Shown here: one piece after another, positions 26,855 to 35,181 of the stretch
Layout: each line of letters begins with the position of its first letter
How positions within the stretch are numbered: the first letter of the stretch is position 1
Assembly (NCBI GenBank): GCA_934102215.1
Contig: CAKOSH010000003.1
Coordinates: 62,001 to 126,000, forward strand
Length of the DNA stretch: 64,000 nucleotides
Direction: 5' to 3'
DNA from: an uncultured Bacilli bacterium
GTDB lineage: Bacteria > Bacillota_I > Bacilli_A > RF39 > UBA660
The notes under the pieces: model-generated
What the model was told of the DNA's origin: nothing
What the model saw: the letters and a program-made list of their open reading frames with translations, nothing else
Database searches by the model: none
Position numbers and translations under genes: made by a program

Positions 26855-28189
26855 TTAGCCGATGCGGAAAGCTGGCGCAACGCCACATGTAGAATAAGCA
26901 TCAATATTAGAACCGCCACCATTATTATTCACTTTAAAGAAAGATTTTTCACTGATAGACACAGCCGAACGAAGGCACCATGATGAAGTACTAGTTCTAT
27001 TATTTTTTATCGCTCCATTAAAATTAGTTGTAGTTACGCCTAAATTTTTATAGTAATCTAATTGTTTTGTTATATCTCTTGCTTTATCATATTTAAATCC
27101 AAATTTCTCTGGTTCTGTAACACTAACCAATGGTGAAACTGTTAACTTAGAAATTGATTCATTCATACTATTGGAACTTGATACTACATCTGCCCTTACT
27201 TCTGCTGTGCTTAATAAATATAATTTATCTGTTGATGTAAAGTTTGTTGTGTCTTCGCTTCCAGGTCCTGATACTACTGTTGTATCTATTATTGCATTCT
27301 TTATTTCACTTGGTATTACATTATATATATCATTATTTACAAATGTTCTCATTGTTGTTGCTGGCCAGCCATCCTTATTCCAACCATAATTATATTGTGT
27401 TCCATTATATTCTCCACTTGGATTCATATTATGTGTTGTTATGATATTTGCAAATTCTAGTACAAATCCACATGCTGTTTGTGAAAAACCTGTTGTACTA
27501 CATTCACTTGGTGTTGAAGTATTTGCTACGCGAAGTGTATGTGTTCCATATGTTCCAAGATTTACTTCTTTTGTACTTCCAACTTTATACTCACTTCCAT
27601 ACCCAGCTTTTACATTTGCTATAATTGTTGACCAACTATCAGTTGCAAAATCAGGAGCCTTATATTCTTCAATGCCAAGTACACCATTGAATTGTTTACC
27701 TTGATTATAATTTTGGTCTGCATTTATTTCTTTAAATAATATTGTAAATGTATATTTATGAGTAATTCCTGATTCTATTGATATTTTCTTTGCGATTGTC
27801 ATATCACTAATTGGTGATTGTGATATAGATTCACATGTTCCTTCAACTGTACCTGATGCATTTAATCTTTGACATGTCGCGCTTAAAACAAGTTCATCAT
27901 TTGTAATTCCATTTGTTAGTGATTGCCAAATAACATTGTAATATGCATCTAATGTACCATTATTTTTTACTGATACTTCTTTTGTTGTTGACCATCCTGG
28001 TTTTATATATTGTGCATTTATTGCTGGTCCATCAGTATATGTAAGTTTTAGTGTTCCAGCTTCCACTATTACATCTTTTGCATTATCATTTCCTTTTACA
28101 GCAGTACTAAAGTACGCATAAGAAAGACCTGTTGTTAAAAGCAATAACAATACAAGAAACGTTCCAATTAAAATTTTGTTATCTTTCAT
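26855..28189 (-). CDS. secreted protein: TasA/SipW-type N-terminus plus DUF6273-like C-terminus (paralogue)
   Basis: 444 residues built like the protein at 7642-8868: a signal segment (LIGTFLVLLLLLTTGLSYAYF), a TasA-like beta domain (KEVSVKNNGTLDAYYNVIWQ), a link GSTKEVNLGTYGTHTLRVAN, and a DUF6273-like end (SSWCLRSAVS ... GVAPAFRIG). The C-terminal halves of the two proteins are clearly homologous (for example NTSTPSECST, FVNNDIYN). No sorting motif is seen. ATG 28189 has a weak GTAGGG site ten bases upstream. Its promoter carries the G7 tract. Confidence 0.75.
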   Translation of the reverse strand: MKDNKILIGTFLVLLLLLTTGLSYAYFSTAVKGNDNAKDVIVEAGTLKLTYTDGPAINAQYIKPGWSTTKEVSVKNNGTLDAYYNVIWQSLTNGITNDELVLSATCQRLNASGTVEGTCESISQSPISDMTIAKKISIESGITHKYTFTILFKEINADQNYNQGKQFNGVLGIEEYKAPDFATDSWSTIIANVKAGYGSEYKVGSTKEVNLGTYGTHTLRVANTSTPSECSTTGFSQTACGFVLEFANIITTHNMNPSGEYNGTQYNYGWNKDGWPATTMRTFVNNDIYNVIPSEIKNAIIDTTVVSGPGSEDTTNFTSTDKLYLLSTAEVRADVVSSSNSMNESISKLTVSPLVSVTEPEKFGFKYDKARDITKQLDYYKNLGVTTTNFNGAIKNNRTSTSSWCLRSAVSISEKSFFKVNNNGGGSNIDAYSTCGVAPAFRIG

Positions 28190-28216
28190 AATTTATCTAC
28201 CCTACTTTCATTAGTA

Positions 28217-28248
28217 AGTATAGCATAAATTACCCCCCCGCAAGCGAA
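28217..28248 (-). promoter_or_regulatory. candidate phase-variable promoter with G7 tract (copy 3)
   Basis: On the minus strand an extended -10 TGCTATACT (TATACT at 28217-28222) is preceded by TAATTTA and G7 (28233-28239), then TTCGCTTGC. The tract is one base shorter than in copies 1 and 2, so the TTGCGG-to-TATACT spacer is 15 rather than 16. Confidence 0.7.
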
Positions 28249-28463
28249 CATTTATTCTTGTTTAAGAAGCAAAATGTAGATTGACGATTTATTTGATCCA
28301 ACTTTTGACGAATTATTTGGACCAATTCAAATATTTTTAACTTTTTGAAATTTTCTTAAAATTTAATTTTGCATATTAAAACATGGTTGATAATTGAATT
28401 TTTGCCTAGAGAATAATTAAATTTTCACTATGAAAAACTACCTCAAAATTGAATTTTACCTAT

Positions 28464-28492
28464 TTGCATTGCATTTTTATATATGCTATTCT
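28464..28492 (+). promoter_or_regulatory. promoter of the candidate toxin mRNA
   Basis: TTGCAT (28464-28469), a 17-bp spacer ending in TGC, TATTCT (28487-28492). Transcription would start at about 28498, exactly at the left arm of the inverted repeat. The region 28249-28463 upstream holds only AT-rich imperfect repeats. Confidence 0.65.
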
Positions 28493-28497
28493 ACATT

Positions 28498-28736
28498 CGA
28501 AGTGCCTGAGGCTAGGTGTCACCAATATTAATTTTCTGTATCCAGAGATCTAATGGAGGTGATGTTATATGAGTAAGAAAGATTTCTTAATAAGTTTTTT
28601 ACTTGTTATTATATTCGTATTACTTTTTATAATAATTTCTTTAATTTTCGCAAATTAAAAAAATCACCTAACTCACTTTGTAGTTAGGTAAACATATTAC
28701 ATGTGATACCTAGCCTACAGGGGTCAGGTGCTTCAC
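28498..28736. repeat. imperfect inverted repeat enclosing the toxin gene
   Basis: The left arm, 28498-28523 (GAAGTGCCTGA then GGCTAGGTGTCAC), is matched by the reverse complement of the right arm, 28703-28736 (GAAGCACCTGA, an insert, then GGCTAGGTATCAC). In an RNA covering the locus the arms could pair over long distance. Each arm also forms the 5' end of one of the two predicted convergent transcripts. Confidence 0.85.
28569..28658 (+). CDS. 29-residue hydrophobic peptide, candidate type I toxin
   Basis: The open frame begins with MSKKD, followed by an almost uninterrupted hydrophobic run of about 23 residues (FLISFLLVIIFVLLFIII...), ending IFAN. The ribosome-binding site GGAGGTGAT at 28555-28563 is the best-matching in the window. 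The leader can fold CACC...CCA against TGG-A-GGTG, hiding that site. Small single-helix peptides with such controlled leaders are the toxin components of type I systems. No family assignment is possible by eye; it lacks the charged tail of Fst. Confidence 0.7.
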   Translation: MSKKDFLISFLLVIIFVLLFIIISLIFAN

Positions 28737-28738
28737 TA
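28657..28738 (-). ncRNA. candidate antisense antitoxin RNA (about 80 nt)
   Basis: On the minus strand a promoter TTTACA (28768-28773), 18-bp spacer, TAAACT (28744-28749, with TG extension) predicts a start near 28738. A strong terminator follows: CCTAACT-ACAAAGTG-AGTTAGG (stem 28666-28673/28682-28689), then TGATTTTTTT ending about 28657. The RNA would overlap the stop codon and 3' region of the peptide message. Confidence 0.6.
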
Positions 28739-28783
28739 ATAATAGTTTATCATATTTAAATATACATTGTAAATAATTTATCA

Positions 28784-28808
28784 AAAGAAAAAGCACTATT
28801 TCTAGTGC
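28784..28808 (-). terminator. terminator of the small membrane-protein gene
   Basis: On the minus strand GCACTA-GAAA-TAGTGC is followed by TTTTTC, just after the stop at 28814. Confidence 0.9.
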
Positions 28809-28813
28809 AATAT

Positions 28814-29221
28814 TTATGCTATACAAGACATATCAAACTTAAATATTGTTCCTATTAAATTTAATATCAATGGGAAGAAGCAAATTACTGCTAAAATGAT
28901 TGCCATCTTTACACATTTATCAAATGCTTTTTTAAGAGCACTTGCATCTTTTGATATTACCGCTGGTATTAATTGTAACATACCATTTACTATTGCAATA
29001 ATAGCGCCACCTATTCTAACTACTGTAATGCCAAGTTTAACAAATTCAGTAAGTGTTGGACCAAGTATATCACTACAACTTTGCTCTCCATCTCCAAAAC
29101 CAGTTATTGTTGGTGAATCAGCAAGTATATAAATATTGTTATTTGCTTTTTCTATACTGCTTGCATTTACATTTAAAATTCCTATTAAAAATAATAATAT
29201 TATCATTAAAACTTTCTTCAT
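28814..29221 (-). CDS. small secreted or membrane protein with two helices, VirB2/TrbC-like in layout
   Basis: 135 residues. A signal peptide (MKKVLMIILLFLIGILNVNA) is followed by a short polar segment (about residues 22-55) and two hydrophobic helices (about 58-82 and 105-128) joined by a Lys-rich loop (AVISKDASALKKAFDKC). This size and layout recall VirB2/TrbC pilin-like subunits of conjugation systems, but no other transfer gene is nearby, so the name is only a structural suggestion. It is monocistronic with its own terminator. Confidence 0.55.
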   Translation of the reverse strand: MKKVLMIILLFLIGILNVNASSIEKANNNIYILADSPTITGFGDGEQSCSDILGPTLTEFVKLGITVVRIGGAIIAIVNGMLQLIPAVISKDASALKKAFDKCVKMAIILAVICFFPLILNLIGTIFKFDMSCIA

Positions 29222-29345
29222 AATATACCCCTTTAATGCGGTATATTATATCACTTTTAATATAATTTGTCAATTTACACTCTAAAGTATAATATATAGA
29301 AAAATAATGTCATTTATAGTATAATGTATGTAGGTGGTGTGCATT

Positions 29346-29885
29346 ATGAATATTACATCTATAGATAATTCTACTTATAAAAATAGAGGTATGTTTCTTG
29401 AAAATATATTGAATGATTCAAACACATATTATAATAATATTGAAAAATGTTTAATATATAAAAAGCCTACACCTATTAAAGTACTTAATGTTAGTTATCC
29501 TACTAACAACTCACATTTGATAAATAAAGCAGTTTATTCTAGTATTTCAACACTTGATTATAATGGTATATATAGAGAAAAATATATTGAATTTGATGCG
29601 AAAGAATGTCATTCTAAAACATCTTTTCCACTTAACAATGTTAAAGAACATCAAATACTTCATATAAGAAGAGTTATCAGGCAAAAAGGAATTGTGTTTT
29701 TGATAATATTTATGAATAATGAATTTTATTTGTTTAAAGGTGAAGATTTAATTGATTTTATAGATAATAATGAAAGGAAATCTATAGAATATAATTATAT
29801 TAAGGAAAAAGGATATAAAATAAGTGAAAGTTATACACCAAGACTTAAGTATTTAGATGCAGTTGATAAGGCTTATTTTAATTAA
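29346..29885 (+). CDS. recU: Holliday junction resolvase RecU
   Basis: 179 residues with RecU motifs: YKNRGMFLENILN, IYKKPTPIKVL, the nuclease core YNGIYREKYIEFDAKE, and the helix FPLNNVKEHQILHIRRV. It cuts Holliday junctions in recombination and chromosome segregation. I use ATG 29346 (AGGTGGTG upstream) rather than the GTG four codons earlier. It is followed after 13 bp by the class A PBP gene, the conserved recU-ponA operon of Bacillota. Confidence 0.95.
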   Translation: MNITSIDNSTYKNRGMFLENILNDSNTYYNNIEKCLIYKKPTPIKVLNVSYPTNNSHLINKAVYSSISTLDYNGIYREKYIEFDAKECHSKTSFPLNNVKEHQILHIRRVIRQKGIVFLIIFMNNEFYLFKGEDLIDFIDNNERKSIEYNYIKEKGYKISESYTPRLKYLDAVDKAYFN

Positions 29886-29898
29886 AGGAAGGAATTTT

Positions 29899-32658
29899 AT
29901 GAAAAAATTTAGAAAGAAAAAAGATAATGTTGATGGTGAAAGTACTCCTAAAAAGAAACGTAGATTTAGATTTGGATATTGGTTACTTGTATTTATACTG
30001 ACATGTGGTTTGCTTTGTTTTATGGCTGGTATTGGATTTTGCTACTACATTGTAAAGAGTGCTCCAGAGTTTGATAAAAATAATATGTTTGAGAAAGAAT
30101 CAACAAGAATATTTGATGCTGATGGAAATATATATGCCACTCTTGGTAGTGAAAAAAGAGAAAAAGTTAGTTATGATGAACTTCCTCAAGTATTAATTGA
30201 TGCGATTATAGCAACTGAAGACTCAAGATTCTTTCAACATAATGGATTTGATGCTCCTAGATTCTTAAAAGCATCAATTAGTCAAGTACTTGGTCGTGGA
30301 GGTGGTGGTGCTTCTACCCTAACAATGCAACTTTCAAAATTAGAATACACAGATTTTGAAGATCAAGGTATAAAAGGTATCATTAGAAAATTTACTGATA
30401 TATATATGGCTGTATTTAAACTTGAAAAAGCATTTACTAAAGAAGAAATAATTGAATATTATGTAAATATTCCTTGTATGGGTGGTAATATTTATGGAGT
30501 TCAACAAGCTAGTCAATATTATTTTGGTAAAGATGTTGGCGATATTAATTTAGTTGAAGCAGCAATGATAGCTGGTATGTTTCAATCACCTAATGGATAT
30601 AACGCTTATATAAATCCTAATGATGCAAATGCTAGAAAAAATACAGTTCTTTACTTAATGAAAAGACATGGATATATAACAGATGATGAATATAAAGCTG
30701 GTACATCAGTTGAAATAAAGGATTTCTTAGATGAAGGTGTATCAAGTACAAATGAATATATTGGATTTATTGATACAGTTGTTGCTGATGTAATTGAGAA
30801 AACTGGTCATAATCCATATGATGTTCCAATGGACATATATACAACTATGAGAAAAGATAAACAAGATGTTATAAATAATTTTTATAAGACTTATAAATTT
30901 AAAGATAGTAAGATTCAAGTTGGCGTTGCGGTTGTTGATGTTAAAACTGGTGCTTTAATTGCTGTTGGTGCTGGTAGAAATAAGAAAGGCGCTAATACTC
31001 TTAACCTTGCTACATTTGATTATCAAACTAAGAGACACCCTGGTAGTACAATTAAACCTATTCTTGATTATGGTCCTGCTATTGAATATGAAAACTTAAG
31101 TACTTATGGTCCATTTATTGATGAAAAAACTCCTTATGGAAGTGGATACATGAGAAACTTTAATGGTAAATATAAGGGATTTATGACAATGAGAGATTGC
31201 TTAAAGAACTCTGTTAACACATGTGCTTTACAAGCATTTAATATGACTACTAATGAACAAAAGATGGAATTTATGACAAATCTTGGTGTACAACCTGAAG
31301 AAGGAATTACTAAACTTCCTCAATCATATTCAGTTGGAGCATTTAATACTGCTACTCCTGAAATACTAGCTGGTGCTTATGCAGCATTTGGTAATGGTGG
31401 ATATTACACTAAACCTTATTCTTTTACTAAAATTGTATATCGTGAAAGTGAAGAAGAATATACTCCTGAAATTGAAAGAAAAAGAGTTATGAAAGAGCAA
31501 ACTGCTTACATATTATCAACTGTATTAACTGGGGTTACTACTTCAAGACTTAAAGTAAGTGGTACACAAGTTGCTACTAAAACTGGTACTAGTAGTTATG
31601 ATACAGCTCTTCTTAAAACATATGGTCTTAGTAGTCAAGTAATACCTGATTCATGGACATCAAGTTATACAACTGATTATGCTATGGCAATATGGTATGG
31701 TTATCCAGAGGGTCTTACAAAAGACAATGTTAAAAATAAATATTATATGAGAATGGATCATGCTAGTAACGAAAGATTAAAAATACAAGCTGCTCTTGGA
31801 AATAAAATATATGAAAAGAATGCCAAATTTAAAAATCCGGGTGGACTTACTACTACAGAAGTTGAACTTGAAACAATACCTGCTCAAAAACCAAGTGCTT
31901 ATACACCAAGCAAACTTAAAAATAGTTTCATATTTATAAGTGGTACAGAACCTAGTGAAGTATCAAATAGATTTTCTAAACTTACTGATCCTACTCCTGG
32001 AACATATTCAATTACTGGTAAGAGATTGACAGTTAGTTGGAATTCTCCTGGTACTCCTGATGCGATTAGTGAAACATATTTAACTGATTATTTCAATAAA
32101 GGATATACAATATGGGCTGAAGATTATTTAAAAAAGAGAATTAGTTATAATAATTCTAATATTGGAGAATTTGGATTTGCTGTTTACTTAACTTCAGGTA
32201 CAAGTTCTACGTATGTTGGATTTACTAAAGATACTTCAATGGAAATAGATTTAAATAAATATCGTGGAACATTTGATGGTGTTATTATTAAGAGTATGTA
32301 TTCTATATTTAAGAATAATGCTTCTGATGGAATAAAGATATCATTTAATGTTACTGGTAATGAGGATAAAGTATTTGATGTTTCAATAAATGATTCTGCA
32401 AAGACACTTAATTTAAATGATAAATATAGTTATCTTGATAGTTCTTCAGTAAGTACGATTATGTTAAATGGTGTTGATGTTAAAAATGTAGTTAACGATT
32501 TAACAGTTAGTTATTCTTCAATAAGTGGTAATGGTGGTCCTACAATTAATAACTTTACTGCTACTGCTGGAACTTATAAAATCACTTACACTGTTACATT
32601 TAAATATGAAGGAGAAACATATAGTAAAAAAGTTACACAAACTGTGACTGTGAAATAA
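29899..32658 (+). CDS. ponA: class A penicillin-binding protein (PBP1)
   Basis: 919 residues. A basic cytoplasmic tail and one membrane helix (about 26-52) are followed by a GT51 glycosyltransferase domain with catalytic Glu in TEDSRFFQH (about residue 107) and STLTMQLSK. The transpeptidase domain has STIK (about 383), SVN (about 438) and KTGT (about 561). From about 670 there are beta-rich FN3/PASTA-like extensions. It builds and cross-links peptidoglycan. ATG 29899 has AAGGAAGG; a longer in-frame ATG would overlap recU. It is the second gene of the recU-ponA operon. Confidence 0.96.
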   Translation: MKKFRKKKDNVDGESTPKKKRRFRFGYWLLVFILTCGLLCFMAGIGFCYYIVKSAPEFDKNNMFEKESTRIFDADGNIYATLGSEKREKVSYDELPQVLIDAIIATEDSRFFQHNGFDAPRFLKASISQVLGRGGGGASTLTMQLSKLEYTDFEDQGIKGIIRKFTDIYMAVFKLEKAFTKEEIIEYYVNIPCMGGNIYGVQQASQYYFGKDVGDINLVEAAMIAGMFQSPNGYNAYINPNDANARKNTVLYLMKRHGYITDDEYKAGTSVEIKDFLDEGVSSTNEYIGFIDTVVADVIEKTGHNPYDVPMDIYTTMRKDKQDVINNFYKTYKFKDSKIQVGVAVVDVKTGALIAVGAGRNKKGANTLNLATFDYQTKRHPGSTIKPILDYGPAIEYENLSTYGPFIDEKTPYGSGYMRNFNGKYKGFMTMRDCLKNSVNTCALQAFNMTTNEQKMEFMTNLGVQPEEGITKLPQSYSVGAFNTATPEILAGAYAAFGNGGYYTKPYSFTKIVYRESEEEYTPEIERKRVMKEQTAYILSTVLTGVTTSRLKVSGTQVATKTGTSSYDTALLKTYGLSSQVIPDSWTSSYTTDYAMAIWYGYPEGLTKDNVKNKYYMRMDHASNERLKIQAALGNKIYEKNAKFKNPGGLTTTEVELETIPAQKPSAYTPSKLKNSFIFISGTEPSEVSNRFSKLTDPTPGTYSITGKRLTVSWNSPGTPDAISETYLTDYFNKGYTIWAEDYLKKRISYNNSNIGEFGFAVYLTSGTSSTYVGFTKDTSMEIDLNKYRGTFDGVIIKSMYSIFKNNASDGIKISFNVTGNEDKVFDVSINDSAKTLNLNDKYSYLDSSSVSTIMLNGVDVKNVVNDLTVSYSSISGNGGPTINNFTATAGTYKITYTVTFKYEGETYSKKVTQTVTVK

Positions 32659-32673
32659 ACATGATAATAATGA

Positions 32674-32706
32674 AAAAGAGATGAATTGATATTGTTCATC
32701 TCTTTT
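32674..32706 (+). terminator. recU-ponA terminator
   Basis: AAAAGAGATGAA-TTGATATTG-TTCATCTCTTTT, 16 bp after the ponA stop. Confidence 0.9.
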
Positions 32707-32851
32707 ATGTGATTTAATATATGATAGTATTTTATAAATTTTATTTTAAATAATTGGTTCTTTGCTTTAAATACTTATTCTTTTAAAACTTTTTGTTAGT
32801 TTTATTTCTTGTCTAGTATTATATTTTGATTTGGTGTACTCATTTTTTATT

Positions 32852-33469
32852 TTATTTAATTTCTTTGTATTTACACATACCTTTTAAATTACAATTATTA
32901 CATTTGGGATTTTTACTGGTACATATATATCTTCCAAATAAAACCATTTGTGAATTTATTCTATTCCATGTGTTTTCATTAAAATATTTTTCAAGTTTGA
33001 TTTCTGTTTTTAAGACATCATCTTTTGAAGTAGTTATTCCAAACCTTTTTGATATTCTATAAACATGTGTATCTACTGCAAAAGATGGTACATCAAATAG
33101 CATTCCTAGTACCACACTTGCAGTTTTTCTGCCTACTCCACTTAGACTCTCTAAAAATTTTCTATCATTAGGAACGTATCCTATTTCTTTGATTTTTGTT
33201 ACAATCTCTTTAAAATATTTAGACTTTGTTTTATGAAATCCTATTCTTCTTATGTAATTATCTATTTCTTCTATAGAAAGTGTATCTAATTTATCAAGTG
33301 TATCATATTTTTTATATAGTTCTTTTGTTACAGTATTTACACTTTTATCTGTTGTTTGAGCAGATAACATAACTGATAATAATAATTCATAATCTTTTGA
33401 ATATTCTAATTCGCATTTTGGATTATTAAAGTGTCTATCTAATTCTTTTATTATTAATTCTTTATTCAT
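32852..33469 (-). CDS. nth: endonuclease III
   Basis: About 205 residues with the helix-hairpin-helix motif LSGVGRKTASVV (about 110-121), catalytic Lys in that motif and Asp in FAVDTH (about 131). The C-terminal four-Cys cluster motif is C-X6-C-X2-C-X5-C. It removes oxidised pyrimidines and nicks abasic sites. Its start overlaps the end of dnaD; ATG 33469 overlaps by 8 bases, while ATG 33475 or TTG 33478 are also possible and none has a clear ribosome-binding site. The dnaD-nth order is conserved in Bacillota. Confidence 0.95.
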   Translation of the reverse strand: MNKELIIKELDRHFNNPKCELEYSKDYELLLSVMLSAQTTDKSVNTVTKELYKKYDTLDKLDTLSIEEIDNYIRRIGFHKTKSKYFKEIVTKIKEIGYVPNDRKFLESLSGVGRKTASVVLGMLFDVPSFAVDTHVYRISKRFGITTSKDDVLKTEIKLEKYFNENTWNRINSQMVLFGRYICTSKNPKCNNCNLKGMCKYKEIK

Positions 33470-34073
33470 TTTCATCAAACCATTCGAAATCTAATATATC
33501 TTCTTCGTGTATATCTTTTTTATTATCTTCTTTTATCTTGTTTTTTATGCCTTTTTTAGTCCATTCGTATATTATCTTGTCAATGTATTTAAAGTTTCTG
33601 ACGTTATTTAATACAGCTTCTTTTAAAGCTTTTTTGATAGTTTCTTCTTCTACTCCTTTTTCTAACCATTTATTTATCATTTCATATTCGAAACTACTTA
33701 ATGTACGACCAAGTTCACTTTCAAACATAGTATATATGTCTTTTGATTCTATTTTATCAGTTTTCTTATTAAGAGCAAGTCTATCATATAGTGGATCTAG
33801 TTTTATTTGTTCAATCACTTCTCCATTATTATTTGTAACAACCATTTCGATATATTTTTTATTAATAAGACTTGTGAATGTGTTAAATATTTTTTCTTCA
33901 TCAAAGCCTAGTTTTTCTTTAATATCATCTGTGTTTAAGAATGAACTTATGTTGATGAAATATAATACAAGCAAAAATTCATCTAATGTGATGTCAATTG
34001 TGCTTATGCATTTGACTATATTAGAATTGATAACGAAATCTCTACTTGTAAAAATATTTCTTAAATCACTCAT
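33462..34073 (-). CDS. dnaD: DnaD-family replication protein
   Basis: 203 residues. A winged-helix N-terminus is followed by the DnaD/DnaB2 helical domain (about 125-185, FESELGRTLSSFEYEMINKWLEKG ... YIDKIIYEW). DnaD helps load the replicative helicase in Bacilli. It overlaps cca by 8 bases (ATGAGTGA) and nth downstream, so cca-dnaD-nth form a translationally linked unit. Confidence 0.9.
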   Translation of the reverse strand: MSDLRNIFTSRDFVINSNIVKCISTIDITLDEFLLVLYFINISSFLNTDDIKEKLGFDEEKIFNTFTSLINKKYIEMVVTNNNGEVIEQIKLDPLYDRLALNKKTDKIESKDIYTMFESELGRTLSSFEYEMINKWLEKGVEEETIKKALKEAVLNNVRNFKYIDKIIYEWTKKGIKNKIKEDNKKDIHEEDILDFEWFDENE

Positions 34074-35124
34074 ATCTATTATTTATTATAAACCTTTCTA
34101 TTTCATCATGATCATTTAATAGAGAGCCTGATATTATTGCTTTCTCTATTTTCTTGAACATTGTTTTTGTTTTTGATATGCCAACTAGTGTTGAAATTTC
34201 ATATATATCAAAATTTATATCTATTATACTATGTAATTTTGTAATTTCTAGTATTTTTTTCACTTTCGAATCAATATTTAGAAGTGAGGCAGCATTTTTT
34301 ATGATGTCTTCGTTGTAATTTTTTACATCTTCTATTGTGATGTCGCCATTTGATACTAGTTTATTTATGTATTTAATGTTGTATGTTTCTTTTCGTGTAA
34401 GTGGGAGTTTTGTATTTAATTGAGACCATATTCCATAGTAGTTGTACGATGGTTGAATGTTTGTAAATTCTATATTTAAATATTTATTTAGTTTGAATTT
34501 TTGTACGATATCGAAGAATTTTATATAGTTTCCACTTGTGAATATTTTATCAAGTTCTTTTTTGATATATTCTTTTGGTATTTGATTTAGATATTTGCCA
34601 TTCTTTTTTAGAAATTTTTCTATGTCTTTTGATAACGTAAAATCTAGTGTGCATGCGAAGCGAATAGCTCTTATAATACGTGTTTTGTCTTCTTTTAATC
34701 TCGTTTCCGTATCACCTACTACTTTTATAATCTTTTTGTCTAGATCTTTTTTAGCATGCATTACATCTATCAATTTTCCATCTTTGTCTATAGCTAATGT
34801 ATTAATTGTAAAATCTCTTCTTTTTAAATCTTCTTTTAGTGTTTGTGCATATTCTATTTTGTATGGTTTATTATTTTTGTATTTCAATTCTTTTCTATAT
34901 GATGTTATGTCGTATGTGTAGTCTTGTTCTTTTATATGGTAGCTGTAGTAGTTTGGATAAGACTTTCCTTTTTCTTTAAATATTCTTTCTATATCTTCTA
35001 TTTTTGCATTTGTACATATATCTATGTCTTTTGACTCATATGAAAGAAGGTAGTCTCGAACGTAGCCACCCACTATGAAACATTCATATCCAGCTTTTGT
35101 TAATTCCTCTATTATATTATTCAT
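34066..35124 (-). CDS. cca: CCA tRNA nucleotidyltransferase
   Basis: About 352 residues. The class II nucleotidyltransferase motif FIVGGYVRDYLLSYESKDIDI (about 15-35) is followed by RRDFTINTLAID, DPKTRI-like EDKTRIIRAIRFA and the helical tRNA-binding tail. It adds the 3' CCA to tRNA. Two in-frame ATGs exist (35142, 35124). A TATAAT box (on minus) lies only about 6 bases before ATG 35124, and there is no Shine-Dalgarno sequence, so a leaderless message starting at that ATG is plausible. Confidence 0.93.
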   Translation of the reverse strand: MNNIIEELTKAGYECFIVGGYVRDYLLSYESKDIDICTNAKIEDIERIFKEKGKSYPNYYSYHIKEQDYTYDITSYRKELKYKNNKPYKIEYAQTLKEDLKRRDFTINTLAIDKDGKLIDVMHAKKDLDKKIIKVVGDTETRLKEDKTRIIRAIRFACTLDFTLSKDIEKFLKKNGKYLNQIPKEYIKKELDKIFTSGNYIKFFDIVQKFKLNKYLNIEFTNIQPSYNYYGIWSQLNTKLPLTRKETYNIKYINKLVSNGDITIEDVKNYNEDIIKNAASLLNIDSKVKKILEITKLHSIIDINFDIYEISTLVGISKTKTMFKKIEKAIISGSLLNDHDEIERFIINNRYE

Positions 35125-35149
35125 ACATATATTATAAAACATTTTGTCA

Positions 35150-35172
35150 AAATAAAAAAGCCATTAATGGCT
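35150..35172 (-). terminator. hup terminator
   Basis: On the minus strand AGCCAT-TA-ATGGCT is followed by TTTTTATTTT, about 10 bp after the hup stop. Confidence 0.85.
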
Positions 35173-35181
35173 CTTTTATAA

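Noticed and set aside
28276..28346. A short plus-strand frame reading DLFDPTFDELFGPIQIF
   Set aside because: It looks protein-like, but its ATG is followed at once by TAG and no upstream frame joins it. Too short to assign.
28498..28736. A small MITE-like element bounded by the inverted repeat
   Set aside because: Both arms coincide with transcript starts and there is no target-site duplication; the toxin-antitoxin reading explains more, though a mobile origin is not excluded.
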